64,000 nt of DNA from Auanema rhodensis (lineage: Eukaryota > Nematoda > Chromadorea > Rhabditida > Rhabditidae). Every line of letters begins with the position of its first letter. Position 1 is the stretch's first letter. The stretch is taken from contig CAXKVF010000085.1 of the NCBI GenBank assembly GCA_964057225.1, positions 1-64,000 on the forward strand, read 5' to 3'. This document shows positions 27,157 to 39,903 of the stretch, piece by piece. The notes beneath the pieces are model-generated. The model had not been told where the DNA came from, did no database searches, and saw nothing but the letters and a program-made list of their open reading frames with translations. The translations under genes and the position numbers were made by a program.

Positions 27157-30100
27157 GAGAAAATTTACGTGAACTTTAATTTATGCTAATTAAATGTACA
27201 CGTGATGTGCACTTGGTATGTAACTCGCTTCACGTGAAAGATAAAGAGATGCGGTTTTCAAAATTAGATTCCCCATGTCCATATTAGTCTAAAAACAAAT
27301 TTTTATTGATATTAGTTCATGGTAACCATGACTTTGAAATTTACGTGAACTTTAATTTATGCTAATTAAATGTACACGTGATGTGCACTTGGTATATAAC
27401 TCGCTTCACGTGAAAGATAAAGAGATGCGGTTTTCAAAATTAGATTCCCCATGTCCATATTAGTCTAAAAACAAATTTTTATTGATATTGCTTCATGGTA
27501 ACCATGACTTTGAAATTTACGTGAACTTTAATTTATGCTAATTAAATGTACACGTGATGTGCACTTGGTATGTAACTCGCTTCACGTGAAAGATAAAGAG
27601 ATGCGGTTTTCAAAATTAGATTCCCCATGTCCATATTAGTCTAAAAACAAATTTTTATTGATATTGGTTCATGGTAACCATGACTTTGAAATTTACGTGA
27701 ACTTTAATTTATGCTAATTAAATGTACACGTGATGTGCACTTGGTATGTAACTCGCTTCACGTGAAAGATAAAGAGATGCGGTTTTCAAAATTAGATTCC
27801 CCATGTCCATATTAGTCTAAAAACAAATTTTTATTGATATTGGTTCATGGTAACCATGACTTTGAAATTTACGTGAACTTTAATTTATGCTAATTAAATG
27901 TACACGTGATGTGCACTTGGTATGTAACTCGCTTCACGTGAAAGATAAAGAGATGCGGTTTTCAAAATTAGATTCCCCATGTCCATATTAGTCTAAAAAC
28001 AAATTTTTATTGATATTGGTGCATGGTAACCATGACTTTGAAATTTACGTGAACTTTAATTTATGCTAATTAAATGTACACGTGATGTGCACTTGGTATG
28101 TAACTCGCTTCACGTGAAAGATAAAGAGATGCGGTTTTCAAAATTAGATTCCCCATGTCCATATTAGTCTTAAAACAAATTTTTATTGATATTGGTTCAT
28201 GGTAACCATGACTTTGAAATTTACGTGAACTTTAATTTATGCTAATTAAATGTACACGTGATGTGCACTTGGTATGTAACTCGCTTCACGTGAAAGATAA
28301 AGAGATGCGGTTTTCAAAATTAGATTCCCCATGTCCATATTAGTCTAAAAACAAATTTTTATTGATATTGGTGCATGGTAACCATGACTTTGAAATTTAC
28401 GTGAACTTTAATTTATGCTAATTAAATGTACACGTGATGTGCACTTGGTATGTAACTCGCTTCACGTGAAAGATAAAGAGATGCGGTTTTCAAAATTAGA
28501 TTCCCCATGTCCATATTAGTCTAAAAACAAATTTTTATTGATATTGGTTCATGGTAACCATGACTTTGAAATTTACGTGAACTTTAATTTATGCTAATTA
28601 AATGTACACGTGATGTGCACTTGGTATGTAACTCGCTTCACGTGAAAGATAAAGAGATGCGGTTTTCAAAATTAGATTCCCCATGTCCATATTAGTCTAA
28701 AAACAAATTTTTATTGATATTGGTGCATGGTAACCATGACTTTGAAATTTACGTGAACTTTAATTTATGCTAATTAAATGTACACGTGATGTGCACTTGG
28801 TATGTAACTCGCTTCACGTGAAAGATAAAGAGATGCGGTACTCAAAATTAGATTCCCCATGTCCATATTAGTCTAAAAACAAATTTTTATTGATATTGGT
28901 TCATGGTAACCATGACTTTGAAATTTACGTGAACTTTAATTTATGCTAATTAAATGTACACGTGATGTGCACTTGGTATGTAACTCGCTTCACGTGAAAG
29001 ATAAAGAGATGCGGTTTTCAAAATTAGATTCCCCATGTCCATATTAGTCTAAAAACAAATTTTTATTGATATTGGTTCATGGTAACCATGACTTTGAAAT
29101 TTACTTGAACTTTAATTTATGCTAATTAAATGTACACGTGATGTGCACTTGGTATGTAACTCGCTTCACGTGAAAGATAAAGAGATGCGGTTTTCAAAAT
29201 TAGATTCCCCATGTCCATATTAGTCTAAAAACAAATTTTTATTGATATTGGTTCATGGTAACCATGACTTTGAAATTTACGTGAACTTTAATTTATGCTA
29301 ATTAAATGTACACGTGATGTGCACTTGGTATGTAACTCGCTTCACGTGAAAGATAAAGAGATGCGGTTTTCAAAATTAGATTCTCCATGTCCATATTAGT
29401 CTAAAAACAAATTTTTATTGATATTGGTTCATGGTAACCATGACTTTGAAATTTACGTGAACTTTAATTTATGCTAATTAAATGTACACGTGATGTGCAC
29501 TTGGTATGTAACTCGCTTCACGTGAAAGATAAAGAGATGCGGTTTTCAAAATTAGATTCCCCATGTCCATATTAGTCTAAAAACAAATTTTTATTGATAT
29601 TGGTTCATGGTAACCATGACTTTGAAATTTACGTGAACTTTAATTTATGCTAATTAAATGTATACGTGATGTGCACTTGGTATGTAACTCGCTTCACGTG
29701 AAAGATAAAGAGATGCGGTTTTCAAAATTAGATTCCCCATGTCCATATTAGTCTAAAAACAAATTTTTATTGATATTGGTTCATGGTAACCATGACTTTG
29801 AAATTTACGTGAACTTTAATTTATGCTAATTAAATGTACACGTGATGTGCACTTGGTATGTAACTCGCTTCACGTGAAAGATAAAGAGATGCGGTTTTCA
29901 AAATTAGATTCCCCATGTCCATATTAGTCTAAAAACAAATTTTTATTGATATTGGTGCATGGTAACCATGACTTTGAAATTTACGTGAACTTTAATTTAT
30001 GCTAATTAAATGTACACGTGATGTGCACTTGGTATGTAACTCGCTTCACGTGAAAGATAAAGAGATGCGGTTTTCAAAATTAGATTCCCCATGTCCATAT

Positions 30101-33100
30101 TAGTCTAAAAACAAATTTTTATTGATATTGGTTCATGGTAACCATGACTTTGAAATTTACGTGAACTTTAATTTATGCTAATTAAATGTACACGTGATGT
30201 GCACTTGGTATGTAACTCGCTTCACGTGAAAGATAAAGAGATGCGGTTTTCAAAATTAGATTCCCCATGTCCATATTAGTCTAAAAACAAATTTTTATTG
30301 ATATTGGTTCATGGTAACCATGACTTTGAAATTTACGTGAACTTTAATTAATGCTAATTAAATGTACACGTGATGTGCACTTGGTATGTAACTCGCTTCA
30401 CGTGAAAGATAAAGAGATGCGGTTTTCAAAATTAGATTCCCCATGTCCATATTAGTCTAAAAACAAATTTTTATTGATATTGGTTCATGGTAACCATGAC
30501 TTTGAAATTTACGTGAACTTTAATTTATGCTAATTAAATGTACACGTGATGTGCACTTGGTATGTAACTCGCTTCACGTGAAAGATAAAGAGATGCGGTT
30601 TTCAAAATTAGATTCCCCATGTCCATATTAGTCTTAAAACAAATTTTTATTGATATTGGTTCATGGTAACCATGACTTTGAAATTTACGTGAACTTTAAT
30701 TTATGCTAATTAAATGTACACGTGATGTGCACTTGGTATGTAACTCGCTTCACGTGAAAGATAAAGAGATGCGGTTTTCAAAATTAGATTCCCCATGTCC
30801 ATATTAGTCTAAAAACAAATTTTTATTGATATTAGTTCATGGTAACCATGACTTTGAAATTTACGTGAACTTTAATTTATGCTAATTAAATGTACACGTG
30901 ATGTGCACTTGGTATGTAACTCGCTTCACGTGAAAGATGAAGAGATGCGGTTTTCAAAATTAGATTCCCCATGTCCATATTAGTCTAAAAACAAATTTTT
31001 ATTGATATTGGTGCATGGTAACCATGACTTTGAAATTTACGTGAACTTTAATTTATGCTAATTAAATGTACACGTGATGTGCACTTGGTATGTAACTCGC
31101 TTCACGTGAAAGATAAAGAGATGCGGTTTTCAAAATTAGATTCCCCATGTCCATATTAGTCTAAAAACAAATTTTTATTGATATTGGTACATGGTAACCA
31201 TGACTTTGAAATTTACGTGAACTTTAATTTATGCTAATTAAATGTATACGTGATGTGCACTTGGTATGTAACTCGCTTCACGTGAAAGATAAAGAGATGC
31301 GGTTTTCAAAATTAGATTCCCCATGTCCATATTAGTCTAAAAACAAATTTTTATTGATATTGGTTCATGGTAACCATGACTTTGAAATTTACGTGAACTT
31401 TAATTTATGCTAATTAAATGTATACGTGATGTGCACTTGGTATGTAACTCGCTTCACGTGAAAGATAAAGAGATGCGGTTTTCAAAATTAGATTCCCCAT
31501 GTCCATATTAGTCTAAAAACAAATTTTCATTGATATTGGTTCATGGTAACCATGACTTTGAAATTTACGTGAACTTTAATTTATGCTAATTAAATGTACA
31601 CGTGATGTGCACTTGGTATGTAACTCGCTTCACGTGAAAGATAAAGAGATGCGGTTTTCAAAATTAGATTCCCCATGTCCATATTAGTCTAAAAACAAAT
31701 TTTTATTGATATTGGTTCATGGTAACCATGACTTTGAAATTTACGTGAACTTTAATTAATGCTAATTAAATGTACACGTGATGTGCACTTGGTATGTAAC
31801 TCGCTTCACGTGAAAGATAAAGAGATGCGGTTTTCAAAATTAGATTCCCCATGTCCATATTAGTCTAAAAACAAATTTTTATTGATATTGCTTCATGGTA
31901 ACCATGACTTTGAAATTTACGTGAACTTTAATTTATGCTAATTAAATGTACACGTGATGTGCACTTGGCATGTAACTCGCTTCACGTGAAAGATAAAGAG
32001 ATGCGGTTTTCAAAATTAGATTCCCCATGTCCATATTAGTCTAAAAACAAATTTTTATTGATATTGGTGCATGGTAACCATGACTTTGAATTTTACGTGA
32101 ACTTTAATTTATGCTAATTAAATGTACACGTGATGTGCACTTGGTATGTAACTCGCTTCACGTGAAAGATAAAGAGATGCGGTTTTCAATATTAGATTCC
32201 CCATGTCCATATTAGTCTAAAAACAAATTTTTATTGATATTGGTTCATGGTAACCATGACTTTGAAATTTACGTGAACTTTAATTTATGCTAATTAAATG
32301 TACACGTGATGTGCACTTGGTATGTAACTCGCTTCACGTGAAAGATAAAGAGATGCGGTTTTCAAAATTAGATTCCCCATGTCCATATTAGTCTAAAAAC
32401 AAATTTTTATTGATATTGGTGCATGGTAACCATGACTTTGAAATTTACGTGAACTTTAATTTATGCTAATTAAATTTACACGTGATGTGCACTTGGTATG
32501 TAACTCGCTTCACGTGAAAGATAAAGAGATGCGGTTTTCAAAATTAGATTCCCCATGTCCATATTAGTCTAAAAACAAATTTTTATTGATATTGGTTCAT
32601 GGTAACCATGACTTTGAAATTTACGTGAACTTTAATTTATGCTAATTAAATGTACACGTGATGTGCACTTGGTATGTAACACGCTTCACGTGAAAGATAA
32701 AGAGATGCGGTTTTCAAAATTAGATTCCCCATGTCCATATTAGTCTAAAAACAAATTTTTATTGATATTGGTGCATGGTAACCATGACTTTGAAATTTAC
32801 GTGAACTTTAATTTATGCTAATTAAATGTACACGTGATGTGCACTTGGTATGTAACTCGCTTCACGTGAAAGATGAAGAGATGCGGTTTTCAAAATTAGA
32901 TTCCCCATGTCCATATTAGTCTAAAAACAAATTTTTATTGATATTGGTGCATGGTAACCATGACTTTGAAATTTACGTGAACTTTAATTTATGCTAATTA
33001 AATGTACACGTGATGTGCACTTGGTATGTAACTCGCTTCACGTGAAAGATAAAGAGATGCGGTTTTCAAAATTAGATTCCCCATGTCCATATTAGTCTAA

Positions 33101-34900
33101 AAACAAATTTTTATTGATATTGGTTCATGGTAACCATGACTTTGAAATTTACGTGAACTTTAATTTATGCTAATTAAATGTACACGTGATGTGCACTTGG
33201 TATGTAACTCGCTTCACGTGAAAGATAAAGAGATGCGGTTTTCAAAATTAGATTCCCCATGTCCATATTAGTCTAAAAACAAATTTTTATTGATATTGGT
33301 GCATGGTAACCATGACTTTGAAATTTACGTGAACTTTAATTTATGCTAATTAAATGTACACGTGATGTGCACTTGGTATGTAACTCGCTTCACGTGAAAG
33401 ATGAAGAGATGCGGTTTCCAAAATTAGATTCCCCATGTCCATATTAGTCTAAAAACAAATTTTTATTGATATTGGTGCATGGTAACCATGACTTTGAAAT
33501 TTACGTGAACTTTAATTTATGCTAATTAAATGTACACGTGATGTGCACTTGGTATGTAACTCGCTTCACGTGAAAGATAAAGAGATGCGGTTTTCAAAAT
33601 TAGATTCCCCATGTCCATATTAGTCTAAAAACAAATTTTTATTGATATTGGTTCATGGTAACCATGACTTTGAAATTTACGTGAACTTTAATTTATGCTA
33701 ATTAAATGTACACGTGATGTGCACTTGGTATGTAACTCGCTTCACGTGAAAGATAAAGAGATGCGGTTTTCAAAATTAGATTCCCCATGTCCATATTAGT
33801 CTAAAAACAAATTTTTATTGATATTGGTTCATGGTAACCATGACTTTGAAATTTACGTGAACTTTAATTAATGCTAATTAAATGTACACGTGATGTGCAC
33901 TTGGTATGTAACTCGCTTCACGTGAAAGATAAAGAGATGCGGTTTTCAAAATTAGATTCCCCATGTCCATATTAGTCTAAAAACAAATTTTTATTGATAT
34001 TGGTTCATGGTAACCATGACTTTGAAATTTACGTGAACTTTAATTAATGCTAATTAAATGTACACGTGATGTGCACTTGGTATGTAACTCGCTTCACGTG
34101 AAAGATAAAGAGATGCGGTTTTCAAAATTAGATTCCCCATGTCCATATTAGTCTAAAAACAAATTTTTATTGATATTGGTGCATGGTAACCATGACTTTG
34201 AAATTTACGTGAACTTTAATTTATGCTAATTAAATGTACACGTGATGTGCACTTGGTATGTAACTCGCTTCACGTGAAAGATAAAGAGATGCGGTTTTCA
34301 AAATTAGATTCCCCATGTCCATATTAGTCTAAAAACAAATTTTTATTGATATTGGTGCATGGTAACCATGACTTTGAAATTTACGTGAACTTTAATTTAT
34401 GCTAATTAAATGTACACGTGATGTGCACTTGGTATGTAACTCTTTTCACGTGAAAGATAAAGAGATGCGGTTTTCAAAATTAGATTCCCCATGTCCATAT
34501 TAGTCTAAAAACAAATTTTTATTGATATTGGTTCATGGTAACCATGACTTTGAAATTTACGTGAACTTTAATTTATGCTAATTAAATGTACACGTGATGT
34601 GCACTTGGTATGTAACTCGCTTCACGTGAAAGATAAAGAGATGCGGTTTTCAAAATTAGATTCCCCATGTCCATATTAGTCTAAAAACAAATTTTTATTG
34701 ATGTTGGTGCATGGTAACCATGACTTTGAAATTTACGTGAACTTTAATTTATGCTAATTAAATGTACACGTGATGTGCACTTGGTATGTAACTCGCTTCA
34801 CGTGAAAGATAAAGAGATGCGGTTTTCAAAATTAGATTCCCCATGTCCATATTAGTCAAAAAACAAATTTTTATTGATATTGGTTCATGGTAACCATGAC

Positions 34901-34989
34901 TTTGAAATTTACGTGAACTTTAATTTATGCTAATTAAATGTACACGTGATGTGCACTTGGTATATAACTCGCTTCACGTGAAAGATAAC
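34901..34989. repeat. 89-bp truncated monomer (block copy 2, no. 1)
   Basis: Exact counterpart, 9,243 bp to the right, of the unit at 25,658. Same deletion junction, m89 C and TATATAACTC. Confidence 0.92.
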
Positions 34990-35517
34990 GAGAAAATTTA
35001 CGTGAACTTTAATTTATGCTAATTAAATGTACACGTGATGTGCACTTGGTATGTAACTCGCTTCACGTGAAAGATAAAGAGATGCGGTTTTCAAAATTAG
35101 ATTCCCCATGTCCATATTAGTCTAAAAACAAATTTTTATTGATATTAGTTCATGGTAACCATGACTTTGAAATTTACGTGAACTTTAATTTATGCTAATT
35201 AAATGTACACGTGATGTGCACTTGGTATGTAACTCGCTTCACGTGAAAGATAAAGAGATGCGGTTTTCCAAATTAGATTCCCCATGTCCATATTAGTCTA
35301 AAAACAAATTTTTATTGATATTGGTTCATGGTAACCATGACTTTGAAATTTACGTGAACTTTAATTAATGCTAATTAAATGTACACGTGATGTGCACTTG
35401 GTATGTAACTCGCTTCACGTGAAAGATAAAGAGATGCGGTTTTCATAATTAGATTCCCCATGTCCATATTAGTCTAAAAACAAATTTTTATTGATATTGC
35501 TTCATGGTAACCATGAC

Positions 35518-35606
35518 TTTGAAATTTACGTGAACTTTAATTTATGCTAATTAAATGTACACGTGATGTGCACTTGGTATGTAACTCGCTTCACGTGAAA
35601 GATAAC
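35518..35606. repeat. 89-bp truncated monomer (block copy 2, no. 2)
   Basis: Exact counterpart, 9,243 bp to the right, of the unit at 26,275, with TATGTAACTC and the same junction. Confidence 0.92.
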
Positions 35607-36310
35607 GAGAAAATTTACGTGAACTTTAATTTATGCTAATTAAATGTACACGTGATGTGCACTTGGTATGTAACTCGCTTCACGTGAAAGATAAAGAGAT
35701 GCGGTTTTCAAAATTAGATTCCCCATGTCCATATTAGTCTAAAAACAAATTTTTATTGATATTAGTTCATGGTAACCATGACTTTGAAATTTACGTGAAC
35801 TTTAATTTATGCTAATTAAATGTACACGTGATGTGCACTTGGTATGTAACTCGCTTCACGTGAAAGATAAAGAGATGCGGTTTTCAAAATTAGATTCCCC
35901 ATGTCCATATTAGTCTAAAAACAAATTTTTATTGATATTGGTTCATGGTAACCATGACTTTGAAATTTACGTGAACTTTAATTAATGCTAATTAAATGTA
36001 CACGTGATGTGCACTTGGTATGTAACTCGCTTCACGTGAAAGATAAAGAGATGCGGTTTTCAAAATTAGATTCCCCATGTCCATATTAGTCTAAAAACAA
36101 ATTTTTATTGATATTGCTTCATGGTAACCATGACTTTGAAATTTACGTGAACTTTAATTTATGCTAATTAAATGTACACGTGATGTGCACTTGGTATGTA
36201 ACTCGCTTCACGTGAAAGATAAAGAGATGCGGTTTTCAAAATTAGATTCCCCATGTCCATATTAGTCTAAAAACAAATTTTTATTGATATTGGTTCATGG
36301 TAACCATGAC

Positions 36311-36399
36311 TTTGAAATTTACGTGAACTTTAATTTATGCTAATTAAATGTACACGTGATGTGCACTTGGTATATAACTCGCTTCACGTGAAAGATAAC
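36311..36399. repeat. 89-bp truncated monomer (block copy 2, no. 3)
   Basis: Exact counterpart, 9,243 bp to the right, of the unit at 27,068. It is the last shortened unit in the window; downstream only a 1-nt and a 7-nt loss disturb the 176-bp register. Confidence 0.92.
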
Positions 36400-36858
36400 G
36401 AGAAAATTTACGTGAACTTTAATTTATGCTAATTAAATGTACACGTGATGTGCACTTGGTATGTAACTCGCTTCACGTGAAAGATAAAGAGATGCGGTTT
36501 TCAAAATTAGATTCCCCATGTCCATATTAGTCTAAAAACAAATTTTTATTGATATTAGTTCATGGTAACCATGACTTTGAAATTTACGTGAACTTTAATT
36601 TATGCTAATTAAATGTACACGTGATGTGCACTTGGTATATAACTCGCTTCACGTGAAAGATAAAGAGATGCGGTTTTCAAAATTAGATTCCCCATGTCCA
36701 TATTAGTCTAAAAACAAATTTTTATTGATATTGCTTCATGGTAACCATGACTTTGAAATTTACGTGAACTTTAATTTATGCTAATTAAATGTACACGTGA
36801 TGTGCACTTGGTATGTAACTCGCTTCACGTGAAAGATAAAGAGATGCGGTTTTCAAAA

Positions 36859-39800
36859 TTAGATTCCCCATGTCCATATTAGTCTAAAAACAAATTTTTA
36901 TTGATATTGGTGCATGGTAACCATGACTTTGAAATTTACGTGAACTTTAATTTATGCTAATTAAATGTACACGTGATGTGCACTTGGTATGTAACTCGCT
37001 TCACGTGAAAGATAAAGAGATGCGGTTTTCAAAATTAGATTCCCCATGTCCATATTAGTCTAAAAACAAATTTTTATTGATATTGGTTCATGGTAACCAT
37101 GACTTTGAAATTTACGTGAACTTTAATTAATGCTAATTAAATGTACACGTGATGTGCACTTGGTATGTTACTCGCTTCACGTGAAAGATAAAGAGATGCG
37201 GTTTTCAAAATTAGATTCCCCATGTCCATATTAGTCTAAAAACAAATTTTTATTGATATTGCTTCATGGTAACCATGACTTTGAAATTTACGTGAACTTT
37301 AATTTATGCTAATTAAATGTACACGTGATGTGCACTTGGTATGTAACTCGCTTCACGTGAAAGATAAAGAGATGCGGTTTTCAAAATTAGATTCCCCATG
37401 TCCATATTAGTCTAAAAACAAATTTTTATTGATATTGGTGCATGGTAACCATGACTTTGAAATTTACGTGAACTTTAATTTATGCTAATTAAATGTACAC
37501 GTGATGTGCACTTGGTATGTAACTCGCTTCACGTGAAAGATAAAGAGATGCGGTTTTCAAAATTAGATTCCCCATGTCCATATTAGTCTAAAAACAAATT
37601 TTTATTGATATTGCTTCATGGTAACCATGACTTTGAAATTTACGTGAACTTTAATTTATGCTAATTAAATGTACACGTGATGTGCACTTGGTATGTAACT
37701 CGCTTCACGTGAAAGATAAAGAGATGCGGTTTTCAAAATTAGATTCCCCATGTCCATATTAGTCTAAAAACAAATTTTTATTGATATTGGTTCATGGTAA
37801 CCATGACTTTGAAATTTACGTGAACTTTAATTAATGCTAATTAAATGTACACGTGATGTGCACTTGGTATGTAACTCGCTTCACGTGAAAGATAAAGAGA
37901 TGCGGTTTTCAAAATTAGATTCCCCATGTCCATATTAGTCTAAAAACAAATTTTTATTGATATTGCTTCATGGTAACCATGACTTTGAAATTTACGTGAA
38001 CTTTAATTTATGCTAATTAAATGTACACGTGATGTGCACTTGGTATGTAACTCGCTTCACGTAAAAGATAAAGAGATGCGGTTTTCAAAATTAGATTCCC
38101 CATGTCCATATTAGTCTAAAAACAAATTTTTATTGATATTGGTTCATGGTAACCATGACTTTGAAATTTACGTGAACTTTAATTAATGCTAATTAAATGT
38201 ACACGTGATGTGCACTTGGTATGTAACTCGCTTCACGTGAAAGATAAAGAGATGCGGTTTTCAAAATTAGATTCCCCATGTCCATATTAGTCTAAAAACA
38301 AATTTTTATTGATATTGCTTCATGGTAACCATGACTTTGAAATTTACGTGAACTTTAATTTATGCTAATTAAATGTACACGTGATGTGCACTTGGTATAT
38401 AACTCGCTTCACGTGAAAGATAAAGAGATGCGGTTTTCAAAATTAGATTCCCCATGTCCATATTAGTCTAAAAACAAATTTTTATTGATATTGGTGCATG
38501 GTAACCATGACTTTGAAATTTACGTGAACTTTAATTTATGCTAATTAAATGTACACGTGATGTGCACTTGGTATGTAACTCGCTTCACGTGAAAGATGAA
38601 GAGATGCAGTTTTCAAAATTAGATTCCCCATGTCCATATTAGTCTAAAAACAAATTTTTATTGATATTGGTGCATGGTAACCATGACTTTGAAATTTACG
38701 TGAACTTTAATTTATGCTAATTAAATGTACACGTGATGTGCACTTGGTATGTAACTCGCTTCACGTGAAAGATAAAGAGATGCGGTTTTCAAAATTAGAT
38801 TCCCCATGTCCATATTAGTCTAAAAACAAATTTTTATTGATATTGGTGCATGGTAACCATGACTTTGAAATTTACGTGAACTTTAATTTATGCTAATTAA
38901 ATGTACACGTGATGTGCACTTGGTATGTAACTCGCTTCACGTGAAAGATGAAGAGATGCAGTTTTCAAAATTAGGTTCCCCATGTCCATATTAGTCTAAA
39001 AACAAATTTTTATTGATATTGGTGCATGGTAACCATGACTTTGAAATTTACGTGAACTTTAATTTATGCTAATTAAATGTACACGTGATGTGCACTTGGT
39101 ATGTAACTCGCTTCACGTGAAAGATAAAGAGATGCGGTTTTCAAAATTAGATTCCCCATGTCCATATTAGTCTAAAAACAAATTTTTATTGATATTGGTG
39201 CATGGTAACCATGACTTTGAAATTTACGTGAACTTTAATTTATGCTAATTAAATGTACACGTGATGTGCACTTGGTATGTAACTCGCTTCACGTGAAAGA
39301 TAAAGAGATGCGGTTTTCAAAATTAGATTCCCCATGTCCATATTAGTCTAAAAACAAATTTTTATTGATATTGGTTCATGGTAACCATGACTTTGAAATT
39401 TACGTGAACTTTAATTTATGCTAATTAAATGTATACGTGATGTGCACTTGGTATGTAACTCGCTTCACGTGAAAGATAAAGAGATGCGGTTTTCAAAATT
39501 AGATTCCCCATGTCCATATTAGTCTAAAAACAAATTTTTATTGATATTGGTGCATGGTAACCATGACTTTGAAATTTACGTGAACTTTAATTTATGCTAA
39601 TTAAATGTACACGTGATGTGCACTTGGTATGTAACTCGCTTCACGTGAAAGATAAAGAGATGCGGTTTTCAAAATTAGATTCCCCATGTCCATATTAGTT
39701 TAAAAACAAATTTTTATTGATATTAGTGCATGGTAACCATGACTTGGAAATTTACGTGAACTTTAATTTATGCTAATTAAATGTACACGTGATGTGCACT

Positions 39801-39903
39801 TGGTATGTAACTCGCTTCACGTGAAAGATAAAAAGATGCGGTTTTCAAAATTAGATTCCCCATGTCCATATTAGTCTAAAAACAAATTTTTATTGATATT
39901 GGT
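36859..39903. repeat. Mosaic monomers between the two large HOR blocks
   Basis: Full-length 176-bp units only. The first half repeats a local pattern in which a TTAATTAA unit (37,126, 37,830, 38,182) is followed by a GCTTC unit (about 37,258, 37,965, 38,318). The second half switches to the GGTGC type and begins the GATGAAG plus GATGCAG variant (38,595 and 38,947) that marks the next block. Private changes include TTAGGTTCCC near 38,972 and AAAAAGATG near 39,830. No other sequence is present. Confidence 0.8.

Larger units (their letters stand above)
18373..27615. repeat. 9,243-bp duplicated block, copy 1 (54 monomers)
   Basis: This block and the next are adjacent copies. Marker variants here reappear exactly 9,243 bp to the right: GCGGTACTC (19,593 to 28,836), CTTGAAC (19,861 to 29,104), ATTAGTTC (about 21,594), TTTTCATTG (22,281), CTCTTTTC (about 25,197), GATGTTGG (about 25,458), AGTCAAAAAA (25,611) and all three 89-bp units. 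The length equals 51 x 176 plus 3 x 89 exactly. The left edge is set by a 1-nt deletion at about 18,371 that copy 2 lacks, and by unlike m158-160 forms before it. The edges are good to about 50 bp because flanks are also satellite. I found one difference: C at 21,247 here against G at 30,490. A very recent unequal exchange, or an assembly duplication, fits. Confidence 0.93.
27616..36858. repeat. 9,243-bp duplicated block, copy 2 (54 monomers)
   Basis: This is the right-hand partner of the preceding block, in the same orientation and with no sequence between them. More than a dozen private variants keep the same order and spacing, including TTTCCAAAA with GATGAAG near 33,411, TTTCCAAATT near 35,266 and TTCATAATT near 35,443. 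Identity ends by about 36,909, where GGTGC faces GGTTC at 27,666. Apart from the three shortened units, every monomer keeps the 176-bp register. The junction near 27.6 kb has no unusual sequence, as expected when exchange occurs between homologous monomers in register. Confidence 0.93.
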
